A DNA stretch of 64,000 nt from Chitinophagaceae bacterium (lineage in GTDB: Bacteria > Bacteroidota > Bacteroidia > Chitinophagales > Chitinophagaceae): contig JAGFIS010000017.1 of NCBI GenBank assembly GCA_024103425.1, positions 62,001 through 126,000 of the forward strand, written 5' to 3'. Shown in pieces: positions 52,156 through 60,748 of the stretch. The position numbers and the translations under genes were made by a program. The notes below the pieces were generated by a model. That model was not told where the DNA came from and ran no database searches. It saw nothing but the letters and a program-made list of their open reading frames with translations. Positions within the stretch are counted from its first letter, which is position 1; each line of letters begins with the position of its first letter.

Positions 52156-53805
52156 ATGAAAAGAATCGGAGTTTTTACAGTGCTCGTTTTTATGGCTACA
52201 AATCTTTTTGCCCAGATAGAAGAGGGTAAAAAGATGTTGGAATACGAAAGGTTTCAAACAGCTGCTAAGCTGATTAAGCCTTTGGTAGATAAGGATCCTA
52301 AAGATGCAGATGCTGTATACTGGCTGGGACAAACCATGATTCAGAACTTTGAGAATGGTGATACTGCAGCCGTAAAAAGCCTTTATCGTTCTGCCCTTGA
52401 GGCAAACCCTAAGAGTGCCCTTTTACTTGTGGGTATGGGTGAAGTTGAATTAATGGAAGGTAAAAAAGCAGATGCCAGAAACCGCTTTGAGACTGCTATT
52501 AACATGACTAAGAAAAAGCATCTGGCTCCAATTCTACTTGCTATCGGACGAGCCAACATCGATACCAGGGCAGGAGATCTCCACTATGCTGTGGAAAAAT
52601 TAAATCAGGCTGTTGAACTTGACTACAGCAATCCAGAAATTTACATGGCTCTCGGAGATGCATATCGTAAGTTGATTGATGGTGGTAATGCAGTGACTAA
52701 CTATCAGACGGCCCTGACATTTGATCCCAGCGCAGCCCGTGCTGCATTCATGATGGGTAGAATTTATGAAACTCAGGGTATCAGCCAGGAACCGTTGTAC
52801 ATGAGATTTTACAATGATGCTATCAGTGCAGATCCGAAATTTGCTCCTGTGTATTATTGGTTGTACATGTATTATTATAAAAGAGACGTGAACAAGGCAA
52901 GGGAATACCTGGATTTATATGTTAAGAACACCGATGTAAACTCTAAACTTTGCTATGCAGAAGCCAGCTTATTCTACGTTTCCAAAATGTATGATGAAGC
53001 TATTCAGAAGGCTGATGCATGTATTGCTAACTCAGGCGATGAAATCCCTTATCCGAACCTGTACGGTTTGAAGGCTTATTCTTATGATAAGCTAAACAAC
53101 AAGGATAAGGCTAAAGAGTTGTTTGAAGAGTTCTTTAAGAGGGTTAACCCCGATCTTATCGGTCCTAACGACTATGCAACATACGGTAGGATACTTTTGG
53201 AGTTCCCGGGACAAAATGCTTTGGCTGAAGAATACATCAACAAAGCGATAGATATCGACACTGTAAAGTCTAACAAAATTGCTACTGTTACGGAGTTAGC
53301 ACAAGACCTGTATCAGAAAAAAGAATATGCCCAGGCAGGTAAGTGGTATACTAAACTGCTGTATATTGATGACAATGCCCTGACGAAGACAAATCTGTAC
53401 TTTGCAGGATACTCCAACTATTTGGGTGATAACTACTTAACTGCTGATTCTGTATTCAAAATTTATCAGGAAAAATATCCTGACGATTTGTTAGGCTGGT
53501 TCCTCGGAGCACGTACTAACGAAGGGCTGGATCCTGAAGGTGAAGAAGGCAGAGCAAAACCATTCTGGGATAAAGTAATTGAAATCTCGGATACTATGGA
53601 AAACAGGGAAGGATCAAAAGCAATGATTATTCCTGCCTACCGTTACATGGTGGCTTACTACTATAAGAATAAGGATGATGTTGAAAACGCAAATCTCTAT
53701 AACAACAGAATTCTTGAATTGGCTCCGGATGATGCAAATGCCCTATCCAATAAAGAGGGATTTGAGATTATGCTGAAACAAAGAGAGAAGAACCAGAAGA
53801 AATAA
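52156..53805 (+). CDS. Secreted tetratricopeptide-repeat protein
   Basis: A 549-residue exported protein with a signal peptide ending NLFAQ and a chain of about ten TPR-like helical repeats, for example residues 40-70 (KDADAVYWLGQTMIQ), 155-185 (NPEIYMALGDAYRKLIDGGNAVTNYQTAL) and 280-310. TPR arrays hold protein partners; no enzymatic domain is present. It forms a run with the PstS-like lipoprotein and a small membrane protein. I recall this trio following exbB-exbD-tonB in related genomes; that part is missing here. A strong terminator lies 25 bases after the stop. Confidence 0.88.
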   Translation: MKRIGVFTVLVFMATNLFAQIEEGKKMLEYERFQTAAKLIKPLVDKDPKDADAVYWLGQTMIQNFENGDTAAVKSLYRSALEANPKSALLLVGMGEVELMEGKKADARNRFETAINMTKKKHLAPILLAIGRANIDTRAGDLHYAVEKLNQAVELDYSNPEIYMALGDAYRKLIDGGNAVTNYQTALTFDPSAARAAFMMGRIYETQGISQEPLYMRFYNDAISADPKFAPVYYWLYMYYYKRDVNKAREYLDLYVKNTDVNSKLCYAEASLFYVSKMYDEAIQKADACIANSGDEIPYPNLYGLKAYSYDKLNNKDKAKELFEEFFKRVNPDLIGPNDYATYGRILLEFPGQNALAEEYINKAIDIDTVKSNKIATVTELAQDLYQKKEYAQAGKWYTKLLYIDDNALTKTNLYFAGYSNYLGDNYLTADSVFKIYQEKYPDDLLGWFLGARTNEGLDPEGEEGRAKPFWDKVIEISDTMENREGSKAMIIPAYRYMVAYYYKNKDDVENANLYNNRILELAPDDANALSNKEGFEIMLKQREKNQKK

Positions 53806-53830
53806 TTTCTGAAGTTTTGAATAAATAACT

Positions 53831-53863
53831 GAACTGCCCTGATTTTCGGGGCAGTTCTTTTTT
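53831..53863 (+). terminator. Rho-independent terminator after the TPR gene
   Basis: GAACTGCCC pairs with GGGGCAGTTC around a short TGATTTTC loop, and a run of T follows (TTCTTTTTT at the 3' side). GC-rich stem and T-tract make a clear terminator. Confidence 0.85.
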
Positions 53864-53955
53864 GGTCACTTTTCCCCTACAAGAGAATGAGAAAGGACAG
53901 ATAATCCCACAGATTTATACGGTCTAAATCTTTTTAAAAAGAGCGCTAATTGCAA

Positions 53956-53963
53956 TATCTTCG
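53956..53963 (+). promoter_or_regulatory. Candidate -7 element (TATCTTCG) of the nusB operon
   Basis: One mismatch from TAnnTTTG, about 24 bases before the nusB ATG at 53987, with no clear TTTG box. Confidence 0.35.
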
Positions 53964-53986
53964 CAGCCCAAAAAGTTCTTTTAAAT

Positions 53987-54913
53987 ATGTTAAGCAGGAG
54001 AAATATCAGGGTTAAGGTGATGCAGACGCTTTACAGTATGGAATCAACTGATTTCAGTACGGAGGAAGCCGGAAAAGTACTTGAGAATAAAATAGAGAAC
54101 ACACAAGAGTTGCTCACATACATTTTTGACTTTTTGCTTTCGGTTTGTAAGTATTCAGATACCTACGCAGACCAGAAGGCTCACAAGCATCTCCCCACTT
54201 CAGAAGACCTTTCTGTGAGTGTGAAAATTGCGGAAAATACACTTGTTACAGATGTTTCTAATAATCCAACCTTTATTAAGGCTGTAAAGAAATTCAAGAC
54301 TGAAAATCTGATCGACATCAATCTGGTTCGCAAGAGCTTCATGGATTTGATAGAAACAGAAACCTATAAGGAATACATCGCTGCACCCGGAAGAGAAAAA
54401 GTTGAAGAGAAAAAGATAATTGAATTCATTCTCGACACAGCCATGCTGGATAATGAAGACTTTAATTCTGATGGAGAGGAAAGATTCATTTATTGGGATG
54501 CTGATATGGATGCAGCCATTCCTTTAATTAAACGCGTATTATCCAAGCCGGAAGCAACGGATTTTCTGGAATTGCCCGATCAGCAGAAAATGAATTTTGC
54601 TCATGAACTTCTGAAGACAGTACAGGATAAAAATGATGTGCTTCTGGAACTCATCAAACCAAAACTGAAGAACTGGGAAGCCGACAGGATTGCTGTACTG
54701 GATATGATTTTGCTGAAGATGGGATTGAGTGAATTGATGTATTTTGAAACAATACCTACGAAGGTTACGCTGAATGAGTACATTGAAATTGCAAAGGAAT
54801 ACAGTACACCCAAAAGCGGACATTTCGTGAACGGCATTCTCGATAACTTATTAAAAGACCTTGAAGGGCAAGACAAGATTCACAAGAAAAATTTCAAAGG
54901 GATTACAAACTAA
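53987..54913 (+). CDS. nusB: Transcription antitermination factor NusB (long Bacteroidota form)
   Basis: A 308-residue protein. The NusB fold of about 130 residues is in the C-terminal half, with RIAVLDMILLKMGLSELMYFETIPTKVTLNEYIEIAKEYSTPKSGHFVNGILDNLLK near 240-300 being the most conserved part. The N-terminal half starts MLSRRNIRVKVMQTLYSMES, the usual NusB opening, then carries an insert of about 100 residues. NusB with NusE (S10) binds boxA in rRNA leaders. Bacteroidota NusB proteins are often this long. It leads the operon nusB / DUF1573 / yajC / coaE. Confidence 0.9.
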   Translation: MLSRRNIRVKVMQTLYSMESTDFSTEEAGKVLENKIENTQELLTYIFDFLLSVCKYSDTYADQKAHKHLPTSEDLSVSVKIAENTLVTDVSNNPTFIKAVKKFKTENLIDINLVRKSFMDLIETETYKEYIAAPGREKVEEKKIIEFILDTAMLDNEDFNSDGEERFIYWDADMDAAIPLIKRVLSKPEATDFLELPDQQKMNFAHELLKTVQDKNDVLLELIKPKLKNWEADRIAVLDMILLKMGLSELMYFETIPTKVTLNEYIEIAKEYSTPKSGHFVNGILDNLLKDLEGQDKIHKKNFKGITN

Positions 54914-54922
54914 ATTATAAAG

Positions 54923-55363
54923 ATGAAAAATATCTATCTGTATCTGACTGCATTTCTTTTTATCGGGCTAATGTCGTCCTGCTATGACCGTTCAGGAAAA
55001 ACAGGACTTTCCGGAGATGCTGTTCCACCAATGGGTGATGTGAAAACAACCGTTGAAGTAATTGACACACTCTTTAATTTCGGCAGGGTAGCAGAAGGAG
55101 AAAAAGTAGTTTATAACTTCAGGTTTAAGAATACCGGCAATCAGCCCCTTGTCATTACTTCTGCAACGGCCAGCTGTGGATGTACAGTCCCCGAAAGACC
55201 TGAAGGACCCATTGCTCCGGGTGAGACTGCTCACATCAAAGTAGTATTCGATAGCAAGGGACGCGTTGGGCCGGCTCATAAAGAAATCTATATTACATCA
55301 AATGCAGAGCCCGAGTTTCCTGAATTGGTAATTGCAGGTGAAGTTGCGGCTGCATCAAATTAA
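54923..55363 (+). CDS. DUF1573 domain lipoprotein
   Basis: A 146-residue protein with a lipoprotein signal (lipobox LMSSC, Cys near residue 20) and a DUF1573 domain: FNFGRVAEGEKVVYNFRFKNTGNQPLVI, then CGCTVPERPEGPIAPGETAHIKVVFDS and KEIYITSNA. The domain is an Ig-like all-beta fold common in Bacteroidota surface and periplasmic proteins; its function is not settled. It lies 9 bases after nusB and 37 before yajC. Confidence 0.9.
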   Translation: MKNIYLYLTAFLFIGLMSSCYDRSGKTGLSGDAVPPMGDVKTTVEVIDTLFNFGRVAEGEKVVYNFRFKNTGNQPLVITSATASCGCTVPERPEGPIAPGETAHIKVVFDSKGRVGPAHKEIYITSNAEPEFPELVIAGEVAAASN

Positions 55364-55400
55364 CAGTAATTCTTTTTAATAAAAACAAAAACAAGTAAGC

Positions 55401-55751
55401 ATGAACGTAGCTACAATCTTTTTAATGTTAGGTGAAGGTGGTGCCGAAGGCGGCGGTGGATTTCAGTTTATTTTTCTGGGACTTATGATCCTGGTTTTCT
55501 GGTTGTTTATGATCCGGCCTCAGGCAAAAAAACAGAAGCAACAGAAACTGTTTATCCAGAATATGCAGAAGGGTGATAAGGTCGTAACTATTTCCGGAAT
55601 TCACGGAACGGTTAACAAGATCAATGACGACAACACCTTTATGCTTGAGGTAAATCCGGGCAGCTACATCAAGATGGAAAAGTCTGCTGTTAGCCTTGAG
55701 ATGACAGAAGCTCTAAACAAATCAATGGGAGTAGCGAAACCCATTAAATAA
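55401..55751 (+). CDS. yajC: Sec translocase accessory subunit YajC
   Basis: A 116-residue protein with one transmembrane helix (FIFLGLMILVFWLFMIRPQAKKQKQQ, residues about 24-40) followed by the YajC cytosolic domain (KGDKVVTISGIHGTVNKINDDNTFMLEV). YajC joins SecDF and YidC at the translocon. Length is typical. It starts 37 bases after the DUF1573 gene, and coaE follows 6 bases later. Confidence 0.95.
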   Translation: MNVATIFLMLGEGGAEGGGGFQFIFLGLMILVFWLFMIRPQAKKQKQQKLFIQNMQKGDKVVTISGIHGTVNKINDDNTFMLEVNPGSYIKMEKSAVSLEMTEALNKSMGVAKPIK

Positions 55752-55757
55752 GCCCTA

Positions 55758-56357
55758 ATGCTTCGCGTAGGTATTACCGGTGGTATCGGCAGCGGGAAAT
55801 CGACTGTGACGCAAATATTCGCAGTATTGGGCGTTCCCATCTACAGTGCAGATGAAGCGGCTAAAAGACTTATGAGGACTGATAAGGGCATACGTGAAGC
55901 TATTATAAAGGCATTCGGAAAAGAAAGTTATAACGGAACGGAACTCAACCGTTCCTTTTTAACTTCTAAACTGCTTGAAGATGAGAAGAATAAAGCAATT
56001 CTCAACTCTATAGTACATCCTGCTACCATCAAAGACGGCGAAGAATGGATGCTGAAACAAACGTTTCCCTACGCGCTAAAAGAGGCTGCTATTCTGTTTG
56101 AATCAGGCGCCGATAAAGGAGTGGATTTAGTAATCGGTGTTTCTGCTCCTGAAAAATTAAGAATTCAAAGGACAATGAAAAGAGATGGCCGGTCTGAAGA
56201 GGAGGTAAAGAAATGGATGTCTCAGCAAATGGATGAAGATGAAAAAATGAAACTGTGTGATTTCATCATTTACAACGATGATAAACATCCATTGATTCCG
56301 CAGGTATTATCTCTGCATAAAAAGCTGCTGAGAAGAGCCAAGGAAGATTTTTCCTGA
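55758..56357 (+). CDS. coaE: Dephospho-CoA kinase
   Basis: A 199-residue kinase for the last step of coenzyme A synthesis (phosphorylates the 3' hydroxyl of dephospho-CoA). The P-loop is GITGGIGSGKST near residue 5, the substrate region YSADEAAKRLM near 29, and the LID-like part RIQRTMKRDGRSEEEVKKWMSQQM near 134. It closes the nusB operon; a symmetrical terminator lies downstream. Confidence 0.96.
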   Translation: MLRVGITGGIGSGKSTVTQIFAVLGVPIYSADEAAKRLMRTDKGIREAIIKAFGKESYNGTELNRSFLTSKLLEDEKNKAILNSIVHPATIKDGEEWMLKQTFPYALKEAAILFESGADKGVDLVIGVSAPEKLRIQRTMKRDGRSEEEVKKWMSQQMDEDEKMKLCDFIIYNDDKHPLIPQVLSLHKKLLRRAKEDFS

Positions 56358-56399
56358 AAATTTTGAAAGTTGCCTTTTGGTAATAACGGTTAAAAAATA

Positions 56400-56435
56400 A
56401 GAGCCATTGAACTGTATAAATATTCAATGGCTCTT
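56400..56435. terminator. Bidirectional terminator between coaE and the TlpA-type gene
   Basis: An 11-bp perfect stem (GAGCCATTGAA at 56401-56411 with TTCAATGGCTC at 56423-56433) and an 11-base loop, flanked by a poly-A on the left and T-rich sequence on the right, serves both convergent genes. Confidence 0.75.
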
Positions 56436-56459
56436 CTATTTCTAAGAGATGTGTGTTGC

Positions 56460-58358
56460 TTATGCTTCTCTGGCAATTTCAATCATGGCAGTTAACTCTT
56501 GTACCAGTCCGTCATCACTGCCGTTAAAGCCGATTGACTTGAAGCGGATCTTACCGTTTTTATCAATCACAAACTTAGTGGGTATACCCGAGACGTTGAA
56601 CTGATCAACTACTTTGTTGTCATTGTCCATTAAAACATGGAAATCGTATTTGTTATCACGGATAAAATCAGCAGCGTTCTTTTCTTTATTCTCAACTGTT
56701 TCCCATGTATCTACGAAGACAAACTTCACCTCAGAATCGTTTTTGTACTTGGTGACCACCTTCTGCATTCCCGGGAATGAGGCCTTGCAGGGCCCGCACC
56801 ATGTAGCCCAGAAATCTACGACTACGATCTTCCCTTTTAGTTCAGTAGCACTCACATATTTCCCGTCAAGATCTCTAAGGGTAAAGGTTGGAGCAGCATC
56901 CTCCAGCATACTCTTCCTCAAATCTGCAATCAATTTTTGCAATGATTCTTTTTCTAAAGCAGACATGTATTGGTTATATCCCGCTTCACCATTCTTCTTT
57001 ATGTACTCTGCTTTCAGTATGTCTTTTACCTCTGACGTTGCAGTGCCTTCTTTAACCCATTTCTCGAGCATCGGTACGAATTTAGATGGTTTATATACTT
57101 TGCTGGCCAGTAATGCATATGTATTGTTATGAGCTGCCCGCTCACCCTTATTGATGGTTATTGCTGACTCTTCCGCATATGGAAGACCTTTTTTATAATC
57201 ACCCATCTGATACAACACCATTGCATACGTGTCTGCATACATTGAGTAAGTGTACTCATTTGATTTCTTCCACTCACTCTCTGATATGCTGTTGGGTTTA
57301 GGTTCCGTCGGATTGCTTATCTGATTCTTAGCCCATTGAGTTGCTATCTTGGAATATCTTTCCGCAACATCAAGGTCTTGCTTTTTCTCCTGAAGGTTCC
57401 AGGCTGTAGAATTATAGAAATTGGCAAGGTCAGCACCGGTGATGCCAAGCTTTTCCACTGTCCGGTCTAAACCTGCCCAATCACCTTTGTCTTTGTAACT
57501 GTTGAGGAAGGTAGTCAGAAAATAGTTAGTGGATGATTTTAAAGTGGCCCAATCCGGTTTGTTTTCAATCTTCTCTTTAATATCCTTCCACAGTTCCATT
57601 TTCTTTGCTTCGTCGCGCTCGGCCATAAACTTATTCAGCTCATTGCCTATTGTCCATTTACCGTTAGGGAATTTCTCTTGTTTTAATTTGTTGAAGAACC
57701 GGCTCTGCTGAGTCAGTTTGTTAAGTGCGTATAGTTGTTGAATCCTGGTATAATCATCCTCATCTTTCAGTCCATTCTTAAGTGCAAACTCTACTGCTTT
57801 ATCGACATTCTCATGTGCTTTATCGGGGTATACGCCATTGTAGGTTCTTGTATATGAGACAAGATTCTTCAATTTCTCATCCGGATATTTTTGGTACTCA
57901 TCGTCGTAATATTCAAGCGCTTTAGAGGGATTCGCATTTACATCAAATCTTTGCCCCAGGCTCTCGTAAAAAGATCCCATTGCATAGAGCGTGCCCTTGG
58001 CATATTCATCTCCTTTATATAGCGGAATGAGATAGCCCTCTCCGTGATTATTATCGATAAGCTTTCCACTGAAGATTTTCAACATGACCAAACGATCATC
58101 CGGAGTTGTCTGGATAGTGTAAGTGTATTTACCATCAGCTTTCTTCCATATTCCGTCAAACGCATAAGTACCGTCTTCACGATTAGTATAGTAAATCAAA
58201 TCTATCGGATCTTTCACGTCAGTTAATAATCCCGATGGTTGATAGGTAATTGTAATCGCTTCACCTGTCTGAGGTTTCTCATTATTGGTTGTTAATTGTC
58301 CATAAGATTGTAATGAAACAAATAACAAAGCGGTGAAGAAAAGTTTATGGAGTTTCAT
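56460..58358 (-). CDS. TlpA-like thioredoxin protein with long N-terminal region
   Basis: A 632-residue exported protein with signal peptide ending QSYGQ. Residues about 490-630 are a TlpA/ResA thioredoxin domain: FWATWCGPCKASFP near residue 519 (the CxxC redox pair), then VSGIPTKFVIDKNGKI near 595 with the cis-Pro. The long N-terminal part begins with an all-beta region (residues about 25-130) and continues as helices that look like TPR-like repeats. TlpA proteins reduce periplasmic disulphides, for example in apo-cytochrome c or copper chaperones. Bacteroidota have many such fusions. Substrate unknown. Confidence 0.92.
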   Translation of the reverse strand: MKLHKLFFTALLFVSLQSYGQLTTNNEKPQTGEAITITYQPSGLLTDVKDPIDLIYYTNREDGTYAFDGIWKKADGKYTYTIQTTPDDRLVMLKIFSGKLIDNNHGEGYLIPLYKGDEYAKGTLYAMGSFYESLGQRFDVNANPSKALEYYDDEYQKYPDEKLKNLVSYTRTYNGVYPDKAHENVDKAVEFALKNGLKDEDDYTRIQQLYALNKLTQQSRFFNKLKQEKFPNGKWTIGNELNKFMAERDEAKKMELWKDIKEKIENKPDWATLKSSTNYFLTTFLNSYKDKGDWAGLDRTVEKLGITGADLANFYNSTAWNLQEKKQDLDVAERYSKIATQWAKNQISNPTEPKPNSISESEWKKSNEYTYSMYADTYAMVLYQMGDYKKGLPYAEESAITINKGERAAHNNTYALLASKVYKPSKFVPMLEKWVKEGTATSEVKDILKAEYIKKNGEAGYNQYMSALEKESLQKLIADLRKSMLEDAAPTFTLRDLDGKYVSATELKGKIVVVDFWATWCGPCKASFPGMQKVVTKYKNDSEVKFVFVDTWETVENKEKNAADFIRDNKYDFHVLMDNDNKVVDQFNVSGIPTKFVIDKNGKIRFKSIGFNGSDDGLVQELTAMIEIAREA

Positions 58359-58448
58359 GATTAGAGAATTTCTTGAGAATGCTTTTAATGTTATAAATAT
58401 AAGATTTTTCTTGCGTTTTCCTTTTTCTCAATTAATTCTTACAGGTAT

Positions 58449-58478
58449 TTTGTTGAACGGGATTACACTATAAATTTG
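58449..58478 (+). promoter_or_regulatory. Promoter of tRNA-Thr (TTTG - 18 bases - TAAATTTG)
   Basis: The -33 box TTTG (58449-58452) and the exact -7 box TAAATTTG (58471-58478) are 18 bases apart, and the tRNA starts 9 bases further on. It is the cleanest match to the Bacteroidota promoter consensus in this window. Confidence 0.75.
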
Positions 58479-58487
58479 TACCACCAA

Positions 58488-58560
58488 GCCATCCTAGCTC
58501 AGTCGGTAGAGCAGCTGCCTCGTAAGTAGCAGGTCGTCGGTTCGAGTCCGATGGATGGCT
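58488..58560 (+). tRNA. tRNA-Thr (anticodon CGT)
   Basis: A 73-base cloverleaf. The acceptor stem GCCATCC pairs with GGATGGC, the D arm is GCTC-AGTCGGTA-GAGC, the anticodon arm GCTGC-CTCGTAA-GTAGC has anticodon CGT (reads ACG, Thr), the variable loop is AGGTC and the T arm is GTCGG-TTCGAGT-CCGAT. The discriminator base is T. The 3' CCA is not encoded. Confidence 0.93.
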
Positions 58561-58830
58561 CTGCTTTTTAAGTAACAAGAGATTTTTCTGTGTTCTTTTA
58601 ATACCCGCTTCCGGTAGAATTCTGCGTTGGTGTATAAAAAAAACAGGACTCACTCTTTCATTTTTCCTAAATTGACGGGTCTGTTTTGATTCTGTGTTCT
58701 TAAAGAATGTTAAACCTGCCTTAGACAAAGTGCCGTAAATGAGGTTTTTTCTTAGTTCTTAAACCAAAAAAAAGATTAAGCAAAAATTAAAATAGATGTT
58801 AGTTAAATTGCATATATAAAATAGATTTCT

Positions 58831-60054
58831 ATGAGAATTAATTTAAATAGAATTCTAATAACAGCCAACTTATGTTTAGGTTTTATATCGATCGGATATG
58901 GGCAGTCATCACGAATAGCCGTTCTTGGCAGTTCTACCTCTGCGGGTCAATTCAATGGTCTTTATCCTTACGATAGTGGGTATGTAGCTAAACTCAACAC
59001 CTTTTATAAAAGCGAAGGCCTGATTGATACTATTTATAATCTGGCAGTTAGTGGGGCAAGTTGTTATCAAGCCATGCCCGATGGTTATGTTCCGCCGCAA
59101 GGCAGACCGGTACCGGATAAACAACATAACATTACCAAAGCAATTAGTATGAATCCTAAGCCCACTGTAGTTTTGGTAAATTATCCTTCTAATGGATATG
59201 AAACCTATTCTATAGCAGAGATTATGTTTTGTTTTCAAACAATCCGTGATTATGCGCTGGCTCATAATGTTGAATGTTTTATAACAACAACACAACCAAG
59301 GACGGACTTTAGCTCGGCAGGGCGTTACAACTTAAAAGTTATCGCAGATTCTATCATGCTGCGTTTTAAAAATTATTCAGTTGATTTCTATTCCGAGTTA
59401 ACAGATTATAATAATGATTATATTATTAAAACAAAGTATGCTTTAGGTGACAATGTACATTTGAATCCTGCAGGCCATACTGTCTTAAAAAATAAAGTAA
59501 TTCAAAAAAGTATAGTGTTAGGACCTGTACCTGTGAAGTTTTCATTTTTTGAAGCTAATGCCTCATATGGCAATGTTGTCCTGACATGGAATTACGAGAA
59601 TCCCGAAAGAGATCTGGAATATTTTCAGATAGAGAGAAGTGTTGATGGATTTACTTTTGATGTGATTGATAAAATACGGGCAACGGGTTTCGGAAGTCTG
59701 AATTTTACAGATAAAGGACTGTCAAAGGGGGATTACTTCTATCGCATCAGAGCGGTTGTAAACAGCGGAGCAACTTTCATTTCTAAAACCGTCTCGGTCA
59801 GAGTTGGTGCCACATCCTTACTTGTGAAGGAGGCGTTTATTTCTTCCGGCAAACTGATAGTTCGTCTGAACTCTGCAGCGCCTCCTGTGAATTACAGTCT
59901 GGTTGACCTTAACGGCGCAGTCATCTTAAAAGGAGTGATTAATGAAGTTGATAAGCCTTTTTCCAGGGACGTCAGTTCACTGCCAAAAGGAAGTTATGTT
60001 TTGTTACTCACAGATAAGCAAAGAAAAACAAGCCTACAACTTTCTAAATTATAG
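58831..60054 (+). CDS. Secreted SGNH/GDSL hydrolase with type IX-like C-terminal tail
   Basis: A 407-residue exported protein with a signal peptide ending GYGQ. The SGNH esterase domain, residues about 27-230, has the nucleophile Ser in VLGSSTSAGQ near 34 and the catalytic Asp/His in GDNVHLNPAGH near 210-220. Then comes a beta-sandwich (residues about 235-330: NVVLTWNYENPERDLEYFQIERSVDG, a fibronectin-like segment). The last 75 residues (LVKEAFISSGKLIVRL, YSLVDLNGAVILKGVI, LPKGSYVLLLTD) resemble a type IX sorting domain. The predicted product is exported and attached at the cell surface. Substrate (ester or glycan acetyl group) is not known. Confidence 0.88.
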   Translation: MRINLNRILITANLCLGFISIGYGQSSRIAVLGSSTSAGQFNGLYPYDSGYVAKLNTFYKSEGLIDTIYNLAVSGASCYQAMPDGYVPPQGRPVPDKQHNITKAISMNPKPTVVLVNYPSNGYETYSIAEIMFCFQTIRDYALAHNVECFITTTQPRTDFSSAGRYNLKVIADSIMLRFKNYSVDFYSELTDYNNDYIIKTKYALGDNVHLNPAGHTVLKNKVIQKSIVLGPVPVKFSFFEANASYGNVVLTWNYENPERDLEYFQIERSVDGFTFDVIDKIRATGFGSLNFTDKGLSKGDYFYRIRAVVNSGATFISKTVSVRVGATSLLVKEAFISSGKLIVRLNSAAPPVNYSLVDLNGAVILKGVINEVDKPFSRDVSSLPKGSYVLLLTDKQRKTSLQLSKL

Positions 60055-60071
60055 ATAGTCATGCTCGAAGT

Positions 60072-60103
60072 AAAATGGGATGCTATCCGGCATCCCATTT
60101 TTG
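60072..60103. terminator. Symmetric terminator between the SGNH hydrolase and the DUF6580-like gene
   Basis: AAAATGGGATGC (60072-60083) and GCATCCCATTTT (60090-60101) form a 12-bp stem with a 6-base loop; A-rich and T-rich ends allow termination of both convergent genes. Confidence 0.8.
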
Positions 60104-60124
60104 TACTTAATTATTTTCAATAGC

Positions 60125-60703
60125 TTATTTTACTTTTACCGGTTGAAGTGAAATGTCTTTTTCATAGAAGAAATAATACACTCCGAACATAATTGCAGAG
60201 AAAATTGCTGTTCCCGCCAAAGACCACAAGTAGAAAGGCACTCCGTCCCCCAGGCACATCAGCCATCCTTCAAAAGTTTTGGGTCTTCCCAGTCCGGCCA
60301 TAGGTGAGGCGCTTGCCCAAACCAGTGAATTGGAGATCAGAAAATATACTGTCGGAGCAGAAACAGCTGCCAATCCGATCTTTTTCAGATCAAATCCTTT
60401 AATCATGAATCCGAAAACTGTCAGTCCGCCAAACAGAATATAATTGGTAATCTGTCCCTGGTAGAATCCCGGAATCACAGATGCCCCGTTGATATATAAT
60501 ATTTGATAAAGTACATCCGAAACAAACATTGCAAGCAAGGGAAGCAGGAAGGCAAATTTCTTTTCATGAATAATAGCGCCGCCAAAAATAGCAATGGCAA
60601 TGTGAGGTGCAAATCCGTATGGCCTGCCCGGCATAATTCGGTAAAGAGAAGCGATGGCAATCAGCATCAATAAACTAACCACAAGTTGCTTTGATATTTT
60701 CAT
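60125..60703 (-). CDS. DUF6580-like membrane protein (192 aa)
   Basis: A polytopic inner-membrane protein with five or six helices and no charged catalytic motif: ASLYRIMPGRPYGFAPHIAIAIFGGAII near residues 18-45, DVLYQILYINGASVIPGFYQGQITNYILFGG near 64-95, then SNSLVWASASPMAGLGRPKTFEG near 125 and a last helix GTAIFSAIMFGVYYFFY. I recall members of this family as putative ECF-type vitamin transport components (cobalamin-related in some Bacteroidota), but no riboswitch or receptor gene is nearby, so the function is open. msrA lies upstream on the same strand. Confidence 0.75.
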   Translation of the reverse strand: MKISKQLVVSLLMLIAIASLYRIMPGRPYGFAPHIAIAIFGGAIIHEKKFAFLLPLLAMFVSDVLYQILYINGASVIPGFYQGQITNYILFGGLTVFGFMIKGFDLKKIGLAAVSAPTVYFLISNSLVWASASPMAGLGRPKTFEGWLMCLGDGVPFYLWSLAGTAIFSAIMFGVYYFFYEKDISLQPVKVK

Positions 60704-60748
60704 AATGTTCGTTTTTGCAAAAATAACAAAATAAGAAAGGATTCAGAC

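Noticed and set aside
58468..58728. Minus-strand frame of 86 codons covering the tRNA-Thr
   Set aside because: It contains the well-known spurious antisense-tRNA peptide pattern (SNRRPATYEAAALPTEL); it is the complement of the tRNA, not a gene.
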